Assembly: GCF_011758655.1 (NCBI RefSeq)
Contig: NZ_JAAMPA010000001.1
Span: 3,162,001-3,226,000, forward strand
Source: Modestobacter marinus
GTDB lineage: Bacteria > Actinomycetota > Actinomycetes > Mycobacteriales > Geodermatophilaceae
Direction: 5' to 3'
Length of the DNA: 64,000 nucleotides
In this document: positions 48,701-57,120 of the stretch, in pieces
Position numbering within the stretch: the first letter of the stretch is position 1
Layout of the letters: each line of letters starts with the position of its first letter
The notes under the pieces: model-generated
Database searches by the model: none
The model's input: the letters and a program-made list of their open reading frames with translations, nothing else
Told to the model about the DNA's origin: nothing
Program-made: the position numbers and the translations under genes

Positions 48701-51096
48701 CGCACGGCGTGGTGGCGCGCGGACCGGATGACCAGCGCACCACCGGCGACCGGCAGCCAGAAGGCGAGCAACCGGTAGAGCAGCACGGCGGCGCACGCAT
48801 CGGCCAGCGGCGCCCCGAGCGAGGTCAGCGCGAGCAGCAGCAGCACCTCTCCGGCCCCGGGCAGGGACAGCTCGGGCACGAGGACCCAGAGCAGGCGGAG
48901 CACCGCGTAGACCGCGGTGCTGGCCAGCAGTGGCACGTCGGCGCCGACGGCGTGCAGCGCGGCGGCCAGCGCGGCCCCCTCGAGCGCGATCCCCGCCGCG
49001 GACCAGCCGGTCAGGGCGACCCAGCGCACCGCCTCCGGGGCGCTGCCCGGCGGGTGGGGTGCCTGCCGGCCCAGCACGCGAGGTCCGGGCGCCGACCGGA
49101 CGCCGTGCCGGGTCAGCAACTGGCCGAGGACCACCAGCAGCAGCGCGCCCGCCCCGACCAGCACGACCGGCAGCGAGGACTGCGGGGCCTGCCACTGCGA
49201 CAGCCGGCCCTCGACCAGCCCGAGCACCAGGGCGGCGACGGCGACCAGCGCCGACCCGAGCGCCGCCCCCCGGGCTGCCCGCACGGTCGCCCGCTCCGCC
49301 GTCGCGGGTGGCACACCGGCGTCCTCGAGGAAGCGGGAGGCGACCTGGCGGCCGCCGGGCCGGCCACGCAGCACGCTGGCGCAGTCGCTGGACATCGTCG
49401 CGCCGAAGGCCCGGCCCAGCGCGATCCGCCGCTCCACGCTGACCAGCACCGCGGCCGCCATCGCCGCCCGGCCCAGCACGGCGAACGCCAGGGCCCCGCC
49501 GAGCCACCGCCAGCCGCCCCGCTCGACCGACTCGAAGACGCCGGTGGGGCCGGCGATGAGGGTCAGCCCGACGAACACCACCACGGCCGAGCCGATGGCG
49601 GCCAGTCGCGCCGGGGTGCCGGCGACCAGGGTGCCGGGCCGGTCGGGGTGCGGCAGGTCCAGCTCGGCGCGCACCGCGGCCCGCAGCTCGGCCAGCCCGG
49701 TGCCCCGCCGGTGCAGCTGGTGCCGGGTGGCGGCAGACCGGGCCAGCGGGGTCAGGCCGGGCAGCGCGTCGGCCACCGCCTCGGCGCCCAGCGCGGACAC
49801 CGCGGCCGACACCAGCACCGGGACGTCCGTGGTGCCGGCCAGCGAGGCGAGCAGCTCGGCGACGTCGCCGGCCAGCGCCTCGGCGCCGGCGCCCACCTCG
49901 GCGTTGCCGAAGTCCAGCAGCCACGGCTGCCCGTCGCCGTCCACGAGCACGCTGGAGGCGACCAGGTCGTGGTGGGCGATCCGGGCCCGGCGCAGCAGCG
50001 CCACCTGCTCCCAGACCCGGCCCAGCAGCTCGGGGGTCAGCTCGGCCGGCGTCAGCTCGTCCAGCGGCCGGCCGGCGAGCCGCTCCTGCACGACGACGGC
50101 GCCCCGGTCGTCGCCGCGGGCCAGCAGCACCGCCGGCACCCGGGCACCGCGCTGCCGGGCGGTCAGGGCGGCGACCGCCTCGTGCTCGGCCTGCTGCCCC
50201 AGCGGGGCCAGCGCGTCGGCGTCCTTCACGTCCCGGACGGCCACCCAGCGGAACACCCGGAACAGCCAGTCCCGCTCGTACCGGTCGGGGTCCAGCACCT
50301 TGACGAAGACCGGGCGTCCCTCGACGGTGCCGGTGAACGGGTGGGAGCTCAGCGCGGCGACCCGGGCGGGCTGCAGGTCGGCCACCGGCAGCCCGAAGCG
50401 GTCCAGCAGCGCGGCGACCCGGGCGACCGGGGGGTCCCACCGCGGCACGCCGAGCACCCAGTGCACCAGCGAGCCGATGGCCCACCCGGCCGCGATGCCC
50501 CCGACGACGTCCAGCGGCAGGTGCGCGCCGACGTGGATGCGGGCCAGCCCGACCGTCCAGGCCAGCGCCCACACGACCCGTCGGGGGCGGCGGGCGAGGT
50601 AGGGGGCGGCAGCGGTGGCCAGTGCCCCCGCGACGGCGGAGTGACCGGAGATGAACCCCAGGCCGGTCACCTGCTCGTTGAGCACGTCGCCCACCGGCAG
50701 GCCGATCGGCCGCTCGCGCTGCACCACGCCCTTCACCAGGTCCGCGGCCACGTAGGCCAGGCCACCGGAGATCGCCAGGTCGCGGGCCAGCCGGAACCGC
50801 CCGGCCAGCGCGGCTCCCGCCGCCAGCGTCGGCACGGCCACCACGTTGCCCATCTGCATGACCAGCCAGATCACCGGCAGCAGCAGCGTGGGCAGGTCGT
50901 TGACCAGGCGGAACAGGTCCCGCTCGACCAGCGAGATCTCGCCTCGCCGGGCGATCAGGAAGCCGGTGCCCAGGACGGCGAGCCCGAGCCCGACCCGCAC
51001 CAGGTCGCCGACGTGCCGCTGCGGCCGGGGCGGTGCCGGGGCAGCCGGGAGCTCCGCTGCGGGCGTCTGCCGTCGAGGCAGCACGTGGACGTCCAT
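48697..51096 (-). CDS. PAP2 - kinase-like - UPF0104 fusion membrane protein
   Basis: The 799-residue product joins three domains. Residues 30-215 are a PAP2 phosphatase with intact motifs K122-x6-RP, ISGH (149-152) and R186-x5-H192-x3-D196. Residues 235-460 are a protein-kinase-like domain with K266 in VFVKV, HHD (375-377) and DFG (395-397), but Ser382 replaces the metal-binding Asn of HxDxxxxN. Residues 505-799 are a UPF0104 flippase-like membrane domain. It suggests linked lipid-phosphate removal, sensing or phosphorylation, and translocation. It is co-translated with the smaller paralogue that follows. ATG at 51096 is the only sensible start. Confidence 0.87.
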   Translation of the reverse strand: MDVHVLPRRQTPAAELPAAPAPPRPQRHVGDLVRVGLGLAVLGTGFLIARRGEISLVERDLFRLVNDLPTLLLPVIWLVMQMGNVVAVPTLAAGAALAGRFRLARDLAISGGLAYVAADLVKGVVQRERPIGLPVGDVLNEQVTGLGFISGHSAVAGALATAAAPYLARRPRRVVWALAWTVGLARIHVGAHLPLDVVGGIAAGWAIGSLVHWVLGVPRWDPPVARVAALLDRFGLPVADLQPARVAALSSHPFTGTVEGRPVFVKVLDPDRYERDWLFRVFRWVAVRDVKDADALAPLGQQAEHEAVAALTARQRGARVPAVLLARGDDRGAVVVQERLAGRPLDELTPAELTPELLGRVWEQVALLRRARIAHHDLVASSVLVDGDGQPWLLDFGNAEVGAGAEALAGDVAELLASLAGTTDVPVLVSAAVSALGAEAVADALPGLTPLARSAATRHQLHRRGTGLAELRAAVRAELDLPHPDRPGTLVAGTPARLAAIGSAVVVFVGLTLIAGPTGVFESVERGGWRWLGGALAFAVLGRAAMAAAVLVSVERRIALGRAFGATMSSDCASVLRGRPGGRQVASRFLEDAGVPPATAERATVRAARGAALGSALVAVAALVLGLVEGRLSQWQAPQSSLPVVLVGAGALLLVVLGQLLTRHGVRSAPGPRVLGRQAPHPPGSAPEAVRWVALTGWSAAGIALEGAALAAALHAVGADVPLLASTAVYAVLRLLWVLVPELSLPGAGEVLLLLALTSLGAPLADACAAVLLYRLLAFWLPVAGGALVIRSARHHAVR

Positions 51097-51132
51097 GCCC
51101 TGAGTGCACCGCGCCCCGGGCCGTGGTCAGCA

Positions 51133-51147
51133 GGGTCTTCCGGCCCC
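51133..51147 (-). promoter_or_regulatory. DosR-like box upstream of the PAP2 fusion gene
   Basis: The minus strand reads GGGGCCGGAAGACCC. TGCACT (51113-51118) downstream could be the -10, placing the box over the -35 region. Confidence 0.42.
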
Positions 51148-51175
51148 CGCGCGCGGCCCGGTGGTCCCGGCGTCC

Positions 51176-54022
51176 TCAGCCGGCGGCGACCGTCGTCGCC
51201 CAGGAGACCAGGACCTCCCCGTCCCACCTGCGGCCGGTCAGCTCGACCCCGATCGTGGCGCCGCCGTCGTCCCGTACGTGGAGCGTGCCGAACTGCCCGG
51301 CGCCGGGGAAGGCGCCCTCGCTGTAGGGGCCGCCCTTCACCGAGCCCGGCCGGTCCAGGGCCGCCGCGTGCAGCAGCGGGAAGCCGGCGCCGCCGGTGGT
51401 GCTGTAGTCGGTGTTCGTGCCGTCGTCGACGGCGACCATGTGCGCGTCGCCGCTGACCATCACGAGGTCCTCGATGTCGTTCGCGGCGATGACGTCGGCG
51501 ATCCGCCGCCGTTCGGCGGCGAAGCCGCCCCAGTCGTCGCGGCCCGGTTCGTCCGGAGCGACCCAGGGGTCGGGGTTGACCCACACGACCAGTGCCCGCT
51601 CACGGGAGGCGCGCACGAGCTCCTCCTCCAGCCAGGCCAGCTGCCGGGCCCCCAGCATGGAGTCCGCGGTGCGCTCGGAGCGGGTGTCGGTGAGCAGCAC
51701 CCGCACCCGGCCCACGTCGAAGGCCTGGTTGATGGTGCCCGGGCGGCCCTCGGCGAGGGGATGGGAGGGGACGTACATGCCGTAGGCGGCGCGGGCGGTG
51801 GCGCGCACCGGCGACGTGGCGTCGGAGTCGTTGCCGCCGTAGTCGTGGTCGCCCCAGGTGTAGGCGACCGGTACCTGCCGGTACAGCGCTGCCTGGGCCG
51901 GGGCGGTGAGGGCGTCGGCGTACCGGTCGCCGAACACCTCGACGTCGGACCGGGTGACGTTGCCGTAGTGCAGGTCACCGGTCTGCAGGTAGAGCAGCGG
52001 GTCGACGGCGCGGATCGCGTCGAACACCGCGCTGCTCGAGCCGGTGCGGGCACAGCCGCCGACCGCCAGGGTGAAGGAGGCCGGCCCGTCGGGCATCGTG
52101 GAGAAGCCGCCGACGCCGCGCTCCCGGTCGGCGGTGCCGTCGACCTCGACGGCGAAGGAGTAGTGGGTCGCCGGTGCCAGCCCGTCGACGGACAGCCGGG
52201 CCACCCCGTCGTCCGCCGTCGCCACGGTCGCCGACCGGTGTCGTTCGCCGTCCGGGCCGGTGAGCAGCCACCGGACCGCGCTGCCCGGCTCGACCTGGGC
52301 GACCGCCCGCGCCGACCGGTCGGTGACGCCGCCGGTCCAGACCCAGCTCACCCGGTCCACCGGTAGCGCCACCTGCCCCGACAGCGGGGACGCGGGCCCG
52401 TAGAGCCGGTCGTGCACCGCGGCGCCCGCGGTGTAGGTGCCGGCCAGCAGGGTGGCGGTGACGACGGCGAGCACGGTGACCGACCGCAGCGTCCGGCGGT
52501 GCTGCCAGTGCAGCCACAGCCCGACCGCCGGGGCGAGGAAGGCCACGGCGACCAGCACGCTGACCCACGGCTGGTAGGCCACCGCGGCGAACACGGCCAG
52601 CGCCAGGCCGGCCACGGCCACCAGTGCGGCGCCGGTCGCCTCCCAGCGCAACGCGACCAGCCACGCGAGGGCGGCCAGGCCCAGCAGCGCCAGCTGGACC
52701 GTCCGTGAGGTGGTGGGCCCCATGGCCTCGCCCTCCGGGCTCACCGGCAGCCCCTCGACCAGCGCGAGGCCGACGAAGACCACCAGCACGGCGACCACGC
52801 CGAGCCGGCTGGCCCGCCGGATCCCGGCGAGCAGCGGCGGGTCCAGCGGGAGCAGGCCGAGGGGTTCCGCGCGTCCGGCCGGTGCCCACGGGCACCCGGC
52901 GCAGCGTTCGTGCAGCCGGCGGTGTTCCAGCACCCACCACGTGGTCAGCACGAGCGCGAGCCCGGCCAGGGACCCGGCGACCACGTCGGAGGGCCAGGAC
53001 ACCCGGGCTCGCACGGTGCCCACGGTGACGACGAGCAGGACGGTCGTGGTGAGCGCCAGGGTGGTCAGGGCCGGCCGGCGCCGCCGGGTCCGCACCCAGA
53101 CCGCCAGCGGGACGAACCCGGCGGCCAGCGTCGTCTGCAGCACCGGGCCGCTGGGCAGCGAGTCGGTGAGGCCGGCCAGCGGGCCGTCCGGTGGGTGGGC
53201 ACGCTGGACGACGTCGGTGAACCAGGCGGTCGCCATCAGCGAGCCCAGCACCACGGCGAGCTGCCCGAGCGCGAACGGGGCGCAGCGGACGGTGAGCAGG
53301 GCCAGCACGGCCGAGACCGCGACGGCCACCGGCACCTGGCCCAGCAGCTCCCAGCGGAACGCGGTGCCGCTGGCGGCGGTGACCTCGTCGTCGAACTCGC
53401 CGAGCAGCTGCGGTGCCCCCGCGGTGGTGAAGGTGAACTGGGCGGCCGCGGCACCGGTCAGCACCGCGGCCCAGCCCAGCAGCAGCACGGCCAGCCGCCG
53501 CCGCTCCCCGCCGGCGGGCGGGGGCAGCTGGCCCAGCGGGGTGCGGGCCAGCAGCGGCCGCACCACGCGCGGAGGCGCCGGCCAGGTGACGGTGAGGAGA
53601 GCGGAGACCCCGGCGACGACGGCCGCGGCCGCGGCGGCCAGCAGGAGCACCGCGTACAGCCAGCCCACCTCGCCGCCGAAGAGCGCCGCCGGCTGGGCGT
53701 AGTTCTTGGTCGCGCCGCGGGCGCCGTAGACCGCCAGTGAGCCGGTGCTGAGCGCCAGCAGCAGGTAGTGCACCCGCGGGCGCAGGCCGGCCAGCAGTGC
53801 GGCGTCCGGCGGCGCACCGGTCGCGACGAACGCGGCGGTCGCGCGGGCCTCCAGCGTCGTCCGCCGGTCCCGGCCGCGCCGCTGCCGCCCGTGCACGGCG
53901 TCCCGGAGCAGGGTGAACCCGGAGACCAGCACGCCGACGCCGACGATCGCGGGCACGAAGATCTGCGCCCGGTCGACGTCGGTGTCGGCCCACCAGTCCT
54001 CCTTGACCCGCCGGCGGTTCAT
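51176..54022 (-). CDS. Degenerate PAP2 membrane domain fused to PhoD-like phosphatase
   Basis: The 948-residue product has an N-terminal half with about twelve membrane spans and a C-terminal metallophosphatase. The membrane part is PAP2-like, but the motifs are altered: PSGP near 290 instead of PSGH and RARVSWPSD near 341 with Trp in the His place. A fibronectin-like segment (about 545-640) precedes the PhoD domain, whose metal ligands are visible in TGDLHYGN (near 681), WGDHDYGGND (near 726) and SGDAHMV (near 859). The active site would face outside. Its ATG overlaps the stop of the PEP-synthase-like gene. Confidence 0.85.
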   Translation of the reverse strand: MNRRRVKEDWWADTDVDRAQIFVPAIVGVGVLVSGFTLLRDAVHGRQRRGRDRRTTLEARATAAFVATGAPPDAALLAGLRPRVHYLLLALSTGSLAVYGARGATKNYAQPAALFGGEVGWLYAVLLLAAAAAAVVAGVSALLTVTWPAPPRVVRPLLARTPLGQLPPPAGGERRRLAVLLLGWAAVLTGAAAAQFTFTTAGAPQLLGEFDDEVTAASGTAFRWELLGQVPVAVAVSAVLALLTVRCAPFALGQLAVVLGSLMATAWFTDVVQRAHPPDGPLAGLTDSLPSGPVLQTTLAAGFVPLAVWVRTRRRRPALTTLALTTTVLLVVTVGTVRARVSWPSDVVAGSLAGLALVLTTWWVLEHRRLHERCAGCPWAPAGRAEPLGLLPLDPPLLAGIRRASRLGVVAVLVVFVGLALVEGLPVSPEGEAMGPTTSRTVQLALLGLAALAWLVALRWEATGAALVAVAGLALAVFAAVAYQPWVSVLVAVAFLAPAVGLWLHWQHRRTLRSVTVLAVVTATLLAGTYTAGAAVHDRLYGPASPLSGQVALPVDRVSWVWTGGVTDRSARAVAQVEPGSAVRWLLTGPDGERHRSATVATADDGVARLSVDGLAPATHYSFAVEVDGTADRERGVGGFSTMPDGPASFTLAVGGCARTGSSSAVFDAIRAVDPLLYLQTGDLHYGNVTRSDVEVFGDRYADALTAPAQAALYRQVPVAYTWGDHDYGGNDSDATSPVRATARAAYGMYVPSHPLAEGRPGTINQAFDVGRVRVLLTDTRSERTADSMLGARQLAWLEEELVRASRERALVVWVNPDPWVAPDEPGRDDWGGFAAERRRIADVIAANDIEDLVMVSGDAHMVAVDDGTNTDYSTTGGAGFPLLHAAALDRPGSVKGGPYSEGAFPGAGQFGTLHVRDDGGATIGVELTGRRWDGEVLVSWATTVAAG

Positions 54023-56385
54023 GCCTGCCGCCCCGGTCCGTCGGCGTGCACCGTGACCACGCCGGTGTCCCCGTCCACGGTCACCCAGCGCCCGTCGAGC
54101 ACGGTGGTCGCCCCGGCCAGGTTCAGCACGGCGGGCAGGCCCAGCTCCCGCGCGACGATGGCGGCGTGCGAGAGGGGGCCGCCGCGCTCGACGACGATGG
54201 CGCCGGCCCGCAGGAACAGCGGCGACCAGCCTGCGTCGGTCGCCGCGGCCACCAGGACCTCACCGGGTTGGAGGCGGTCGGGCACCGGTTCGCGGACCAC
54301 CCGGGCGCGGCCGGTGTGCCGGCCGGGGCTGGCCGCCCACCCGGTGAGGACGTCACCGGACGGCGGCTCCGCGGGGCTCGTGCTCGGGCTGCCGGTGAAG
54401 CGCACCGGCAGCGGCACGTCCCCGGCGCGCTGGCGCAGCCACCGTTGCCGGCGGGCCAGGACGGCCGGTGGGGGAGGCCCGCCGCGCAGGGCGGCGGGCA
54501 GTTCGGCGGCGCTGAGCAGGTCGACGTCCGTCGCGGTCTCCAGCACCCCGGCCCGGACCAGGCGGCTCCCCAGCTCGAGATGGACCCGGCGCACCTCACC
54601 GCCCAGGGCGAGGACCGCCGCCTTGACCTGCTCCCGGCGGGCCAGGCCGTCGGTGGCGTCGGTGATCAGCCGGCGCAGCACGTGCACCCGGACGTCGACG
54701 ACCTGGCCGGTCAGGATGCGCACCCGCCGCCACGCGGGCCGGGACTGCAGCTCCGCCTCCAGGTCCCGCCGGGCCCGGTCCCGCTCGTCCCGCCGACCGG
54801 GCTGGGCCGGCAGCGCGGCCACCCCGCGCTCGGCCCAGGTCGGCCCGGCGAAGACGGCGGCGCTGGCGGTGGCCGACCGGCTCCGTGCCCGCCCCGCTCC
54901 GGTCGTCACCCGCTGGACCGCTGCGGCCGCAGGCTCCTCCCCGAGGTGGCCGGCGAGCGTCCGCTCCAGCTCGCGGTAGGCCGCGACCGCTGCGGAGGCG
55001 ACGGCGAACTCCGCGGTCATCGCCCGGGCACCGAGGTCGAGCAGCCGCTGCCGGTAGGCCAGGACCGCACCGTCGGCGAGCTCGGACAGCTCCGGGGGAG
55101 CCGCGAGGACCGCGTCGACCGCCGGCACCACGACCGCTGCCTCGGCGATGGCCGCGCGGCGGGCCGCGGCGCCCCGCAGCTGCACCCGCCCGGTGCGCCA
55201 CCAGCGGGCCGGGACGCCCTCGTCCGCCCCGGGCAGCGCGGCGCCGAAGTACTGGCGTTCGAGTTCTGCCTCCGAGCCACCGGGCACGGCCCTCGCCGCG
55301 GCCTTCAGCAGGTCCAGGTCGAGCGCGGCCCGGCCCTGCACCCGCCGGACGAACTCGTGCGCACCGCACCGGTCGCCGGGCAGCTCCCAGAGCCTGCTCA
55401 GCCCGGTGCGCAGCGCCTCCTCGACCAGGAAGGAGGAGACGTCCCACACCAGCGGGGGCAGCAGCCCGGGCAGCGTCTCGCCGATGCCGGCGGTGGTGAG
55501 CTCGGCGCCGTCCGGCTCGGTGTCGCTGCCGTCGTCGGTGCGAGCCGGTCCGGTGGTGATGGGGCGGGCCTGCACCAGCCACGTCGTCGCACCGTCCCAC
55601 GCCCACTCGACGTCCTGGGGCGTGCCGCCGACCGCCTGTTCCGCCCGCAGCGCCAGGGCGGCGGCCTCCCGTACCTGCGGCGGGACGTCGGCCCGGGGGT
55701 CGCCGCCGCGGGGCAGCAGCCAGACCTCCGGGGTGCGGTCGCCGGAGACGAGCGCCTCGCCCAGCTCGGGCACTGCTTCCACCCGGAGGGCGCCGGGGGT
55801 GCCGCCGGGGTCGACGGTGAAGACCACCCCGGCCGACCGGGCGGGCACCATCCGCATCAGCACCGCCGGCATCGCCACGTCGTCGCTGCTGATGCCCCAG
55901 GCGCGCCGGTAGGCGCAGGGGGCGGGGTGCCAGAGCGAGGCCCAGGTGCGGCGGACGGCGGCCACGACCCGGTCCGGCGGCACGTCGAGGCTGGACCGGT
56001 ACTGCCCGGCGAAGGACGCCCCGGCCATGTCCTCCACGGTCGCCGACGAGCGCACCGCGATCCGGCCACCGCCGCCCACCTCGCGGGCGGCGGACACCAG
56101 GTGGTCGGCCAGCGCGGCGGGGACCGGCACCCGGTCGAACGCCGCGTCCACCTCGGCCGCCGGCACGACGTCGCCGGCCTGCAGCCGGGCCAGCAGGCCG
56201 GCCAGCTCCGGCTGCCCGGCCACCGACCGGTAGGCGGCGGCGGTGACCACAGCGGTGTCGGGCACCGGGAAACCGGCCTGCACCATCCGGTCCAGCGAAG
56301 CCGCCTTGCCGCCCAGCTCCTCACGCGGGCACGGCGCACCGGGCGTCAGCCGGACGACGTCGGCGCTGACGACCGGCGCGCTCAT
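54019..56385 (-). CDS. PEP-synthase/rifampin-phosphotransferase-like enzyme
   Basis: The 788-residue product has an ATP-grasp PPDK_N domain (about 1-300; GGKAASLDRMVQAGFPVP, AVRSSATVEDMAGASFAGQY, DVEWAWDGATTWLVQARPI) and a C-terminal swivelling phosphohistidine domain with H740 in GGPLSHAAIVAREL. Between them (about 310-690) is a helical domain, and there is no PEP/pyruvate TIM barrel. This layout is that of rifampin phosphotransferase rather than true PEP synthase, so the phosphate acceptor is unknown. ATG at 56385 overlaps the preceding gene. PPDK-like genes also sit in the Streptomyces oxygen/dormancy cluster. Confidence 0.85.
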   Translation of the reverse strand: MSAPVVSADVVRLTPGAPCPREELGGKAASLDRMVQAGFPVPDTAVVTAAAYRSVAGQPELAGLLARLQAGDVVPAAEVDAAFDRVPVPAALADHLVSAAREVGGGGRIAVRSSATVEDMAGASFAGQYRSSLDVPPDRVVAAVRRTWASLWHPAPCAYRRAWGISSDDVAMPAVLMRMVPARSAGVVFTVDPGGTPGALRVEAVPELGEALVSGDRTPEVWLLPRGGDPRADVPPQVREAAALALRAEQAVGGTPQDVEWAWDGATTWLVQARPITTGPARTDDGSDTEPDGAELTTAGIGETLPGLLPPLVWDVSSFLVEEALRTGLSRLWELPGDRCGAHEFVRRVQGRAALDLDLLKAAARAVPGGSEAELERQYFGAALPGADEGVPARWWRTGRVQLRGAAARRAAIAEAAVVVPAVDAVLAAPPELSELADGAVLAYRQRLLDLGARAMTAEFAVASAAVAAYRELERTLAGHLGEEPAAAAVQRVTTGAGRARSRSATASAAVFAGPTWAERGVAALPAQPGRRDERDRARRDLEAELQSRPAWRRVRILTGQVVDVRVHVLRRLITDATDGLARREQVKAAVLALGGEVRRVHLELGSRLVRAGVLETATDVDLLSAAELPAALRGGPPPPAVLARRQRWLRQRAGDVPLPVRFTGSPSTSPAEPPSGDVLTGWAASPGRHTGRARVVREPVPDRLQPGEVLVAAATDAGWSPLFLRAGAIVVERGGPLSHAAIVARELGLPAVLNLAGATTVLDGRWVTVDGDTGVVTVHADGPGRQA

Positions 56386-56690
56386 CGCCGGCCGTCCGCG
56401 GCGGCGCCGTCCTCGACGAGCCCGGCCCGGCACGCGGCCACGCACCGGTCGGCGAGCCGGTCGACGGGTTCACCGGTGGTCGCGGCCCGCAGCTCCAGCC
56501 ACCGGGCCAGGTCCGGGCGCAGCAGCACCGCGGACCGACGCCGGGTCTCGGTGCCCAGCGCTGCGGCCACCAGCAGCCCGACGGCGGCCAGCAACACCGC
56601 CAGGTCGTCGTCCTGGGCGCGGACGGCGTCGACGACGCCGACCGCCGAGAGCGCCAGCGCCAGGACCAACAGCACTCCGGTGCGTGTCAT
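56382..56690 (-). CDS. Small two-span membrane protein heading the operon
   Basis: The 102-residue product has two hydrophobic segments (about 5-22 and 29-46) and a cytosolic tail resembling a small binding module (RPDLARWLELRAATTGEPVDRLADRCVAACRAGL). I do not recognise it. GAGGAGGT lies 5 nt before the ATG. It overlaps the next gene by ATGA and is the first gene after the promoter at 56.73 kb, so it heads at least a three-gene operon. Confidence 0.72.
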   Translation of the reverse strand: MTRTGVLLVLALALSAVGVVDAVRAQDDDLAVLLAAVGLLVAAALGTETRRRSAVLLRPDLARWLELRAATTGEPVDRLADRCVAACRAGLVEDGAAADGRR

Positions 56691-56728
56691 CGGGACCTCC
56701 TCGCTCGTCCGCACGGGGGACGATGCCG

Positions 56729-56772
56729 ACGCTAGGTCGGCCGGGGGCCGTGGTCCCTGGGCCATCGGCCCT
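56729..56772 (-). promoter_or_regulatory. Promoter with DosR-like box for the envelope operon
   Basis: On the minus strand TAGCGT (56729-56734) is a good -10. AGGGCCGATGGCCC (56759-56772) is centred about 43 bases upstream of the expected start, where DosR-type activators bind. A further AGGTCCCT lies at 56779-56786. From 56791 to 57106 nothing else is evident before the ribosome site of the SDR gene. Confidence 0.6.
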
Positions 56773-57120
56773 GACGGGAGGGACCTTCGGCGCGCTCGGC
56801 TGCAGTGGGGCGCACTCGACCGGAGTGGGACCGAGGTCCCGCCCGGGGAGGGCTGGGGCAGGTCCGCCCGAGGCCGGGCGACCGCATGGTGGCCGCGGAG
56901 CGCCCCGGCGGGCCTGCTGCGGCCGGGCACCAGCGGACCCTGGCGACCCGCGCCCGGGGGCCGACTGGACGGCCGGTCGCGGCACGTCGACGGGGGGCGG
57001 TCGACCGCCGGTCGCTGCGCGAGGGACGTCCGACCCTGTCCACCGCGCTCTTCGGACCGTCGTCCCCGGGGCCGGCCCGGACTCTGCTGGCGGGGCACGC
57101 GTCGACGAGGAGGAGCAGCC

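Noticed and set aside
47648-51109. 1153-codon frame that joins the two flippase-like genes
   Set aside because: Only its last 350 codons (from 48700) have a real protein; the rest is out of frame with the PAP2 fusion gene, whose motifs are intact.
40994-56690. Stress region as a recent genomic island
   Set aside because: No integrase, tRNA end, insertion sequence or change in base composition is visible at its borders.
56791-57106. Possible small gene between the envelope operon and the SDR
   Set aside because: The open frames have no ribosome site and unnatural composition; a regulatory gap is more likely.
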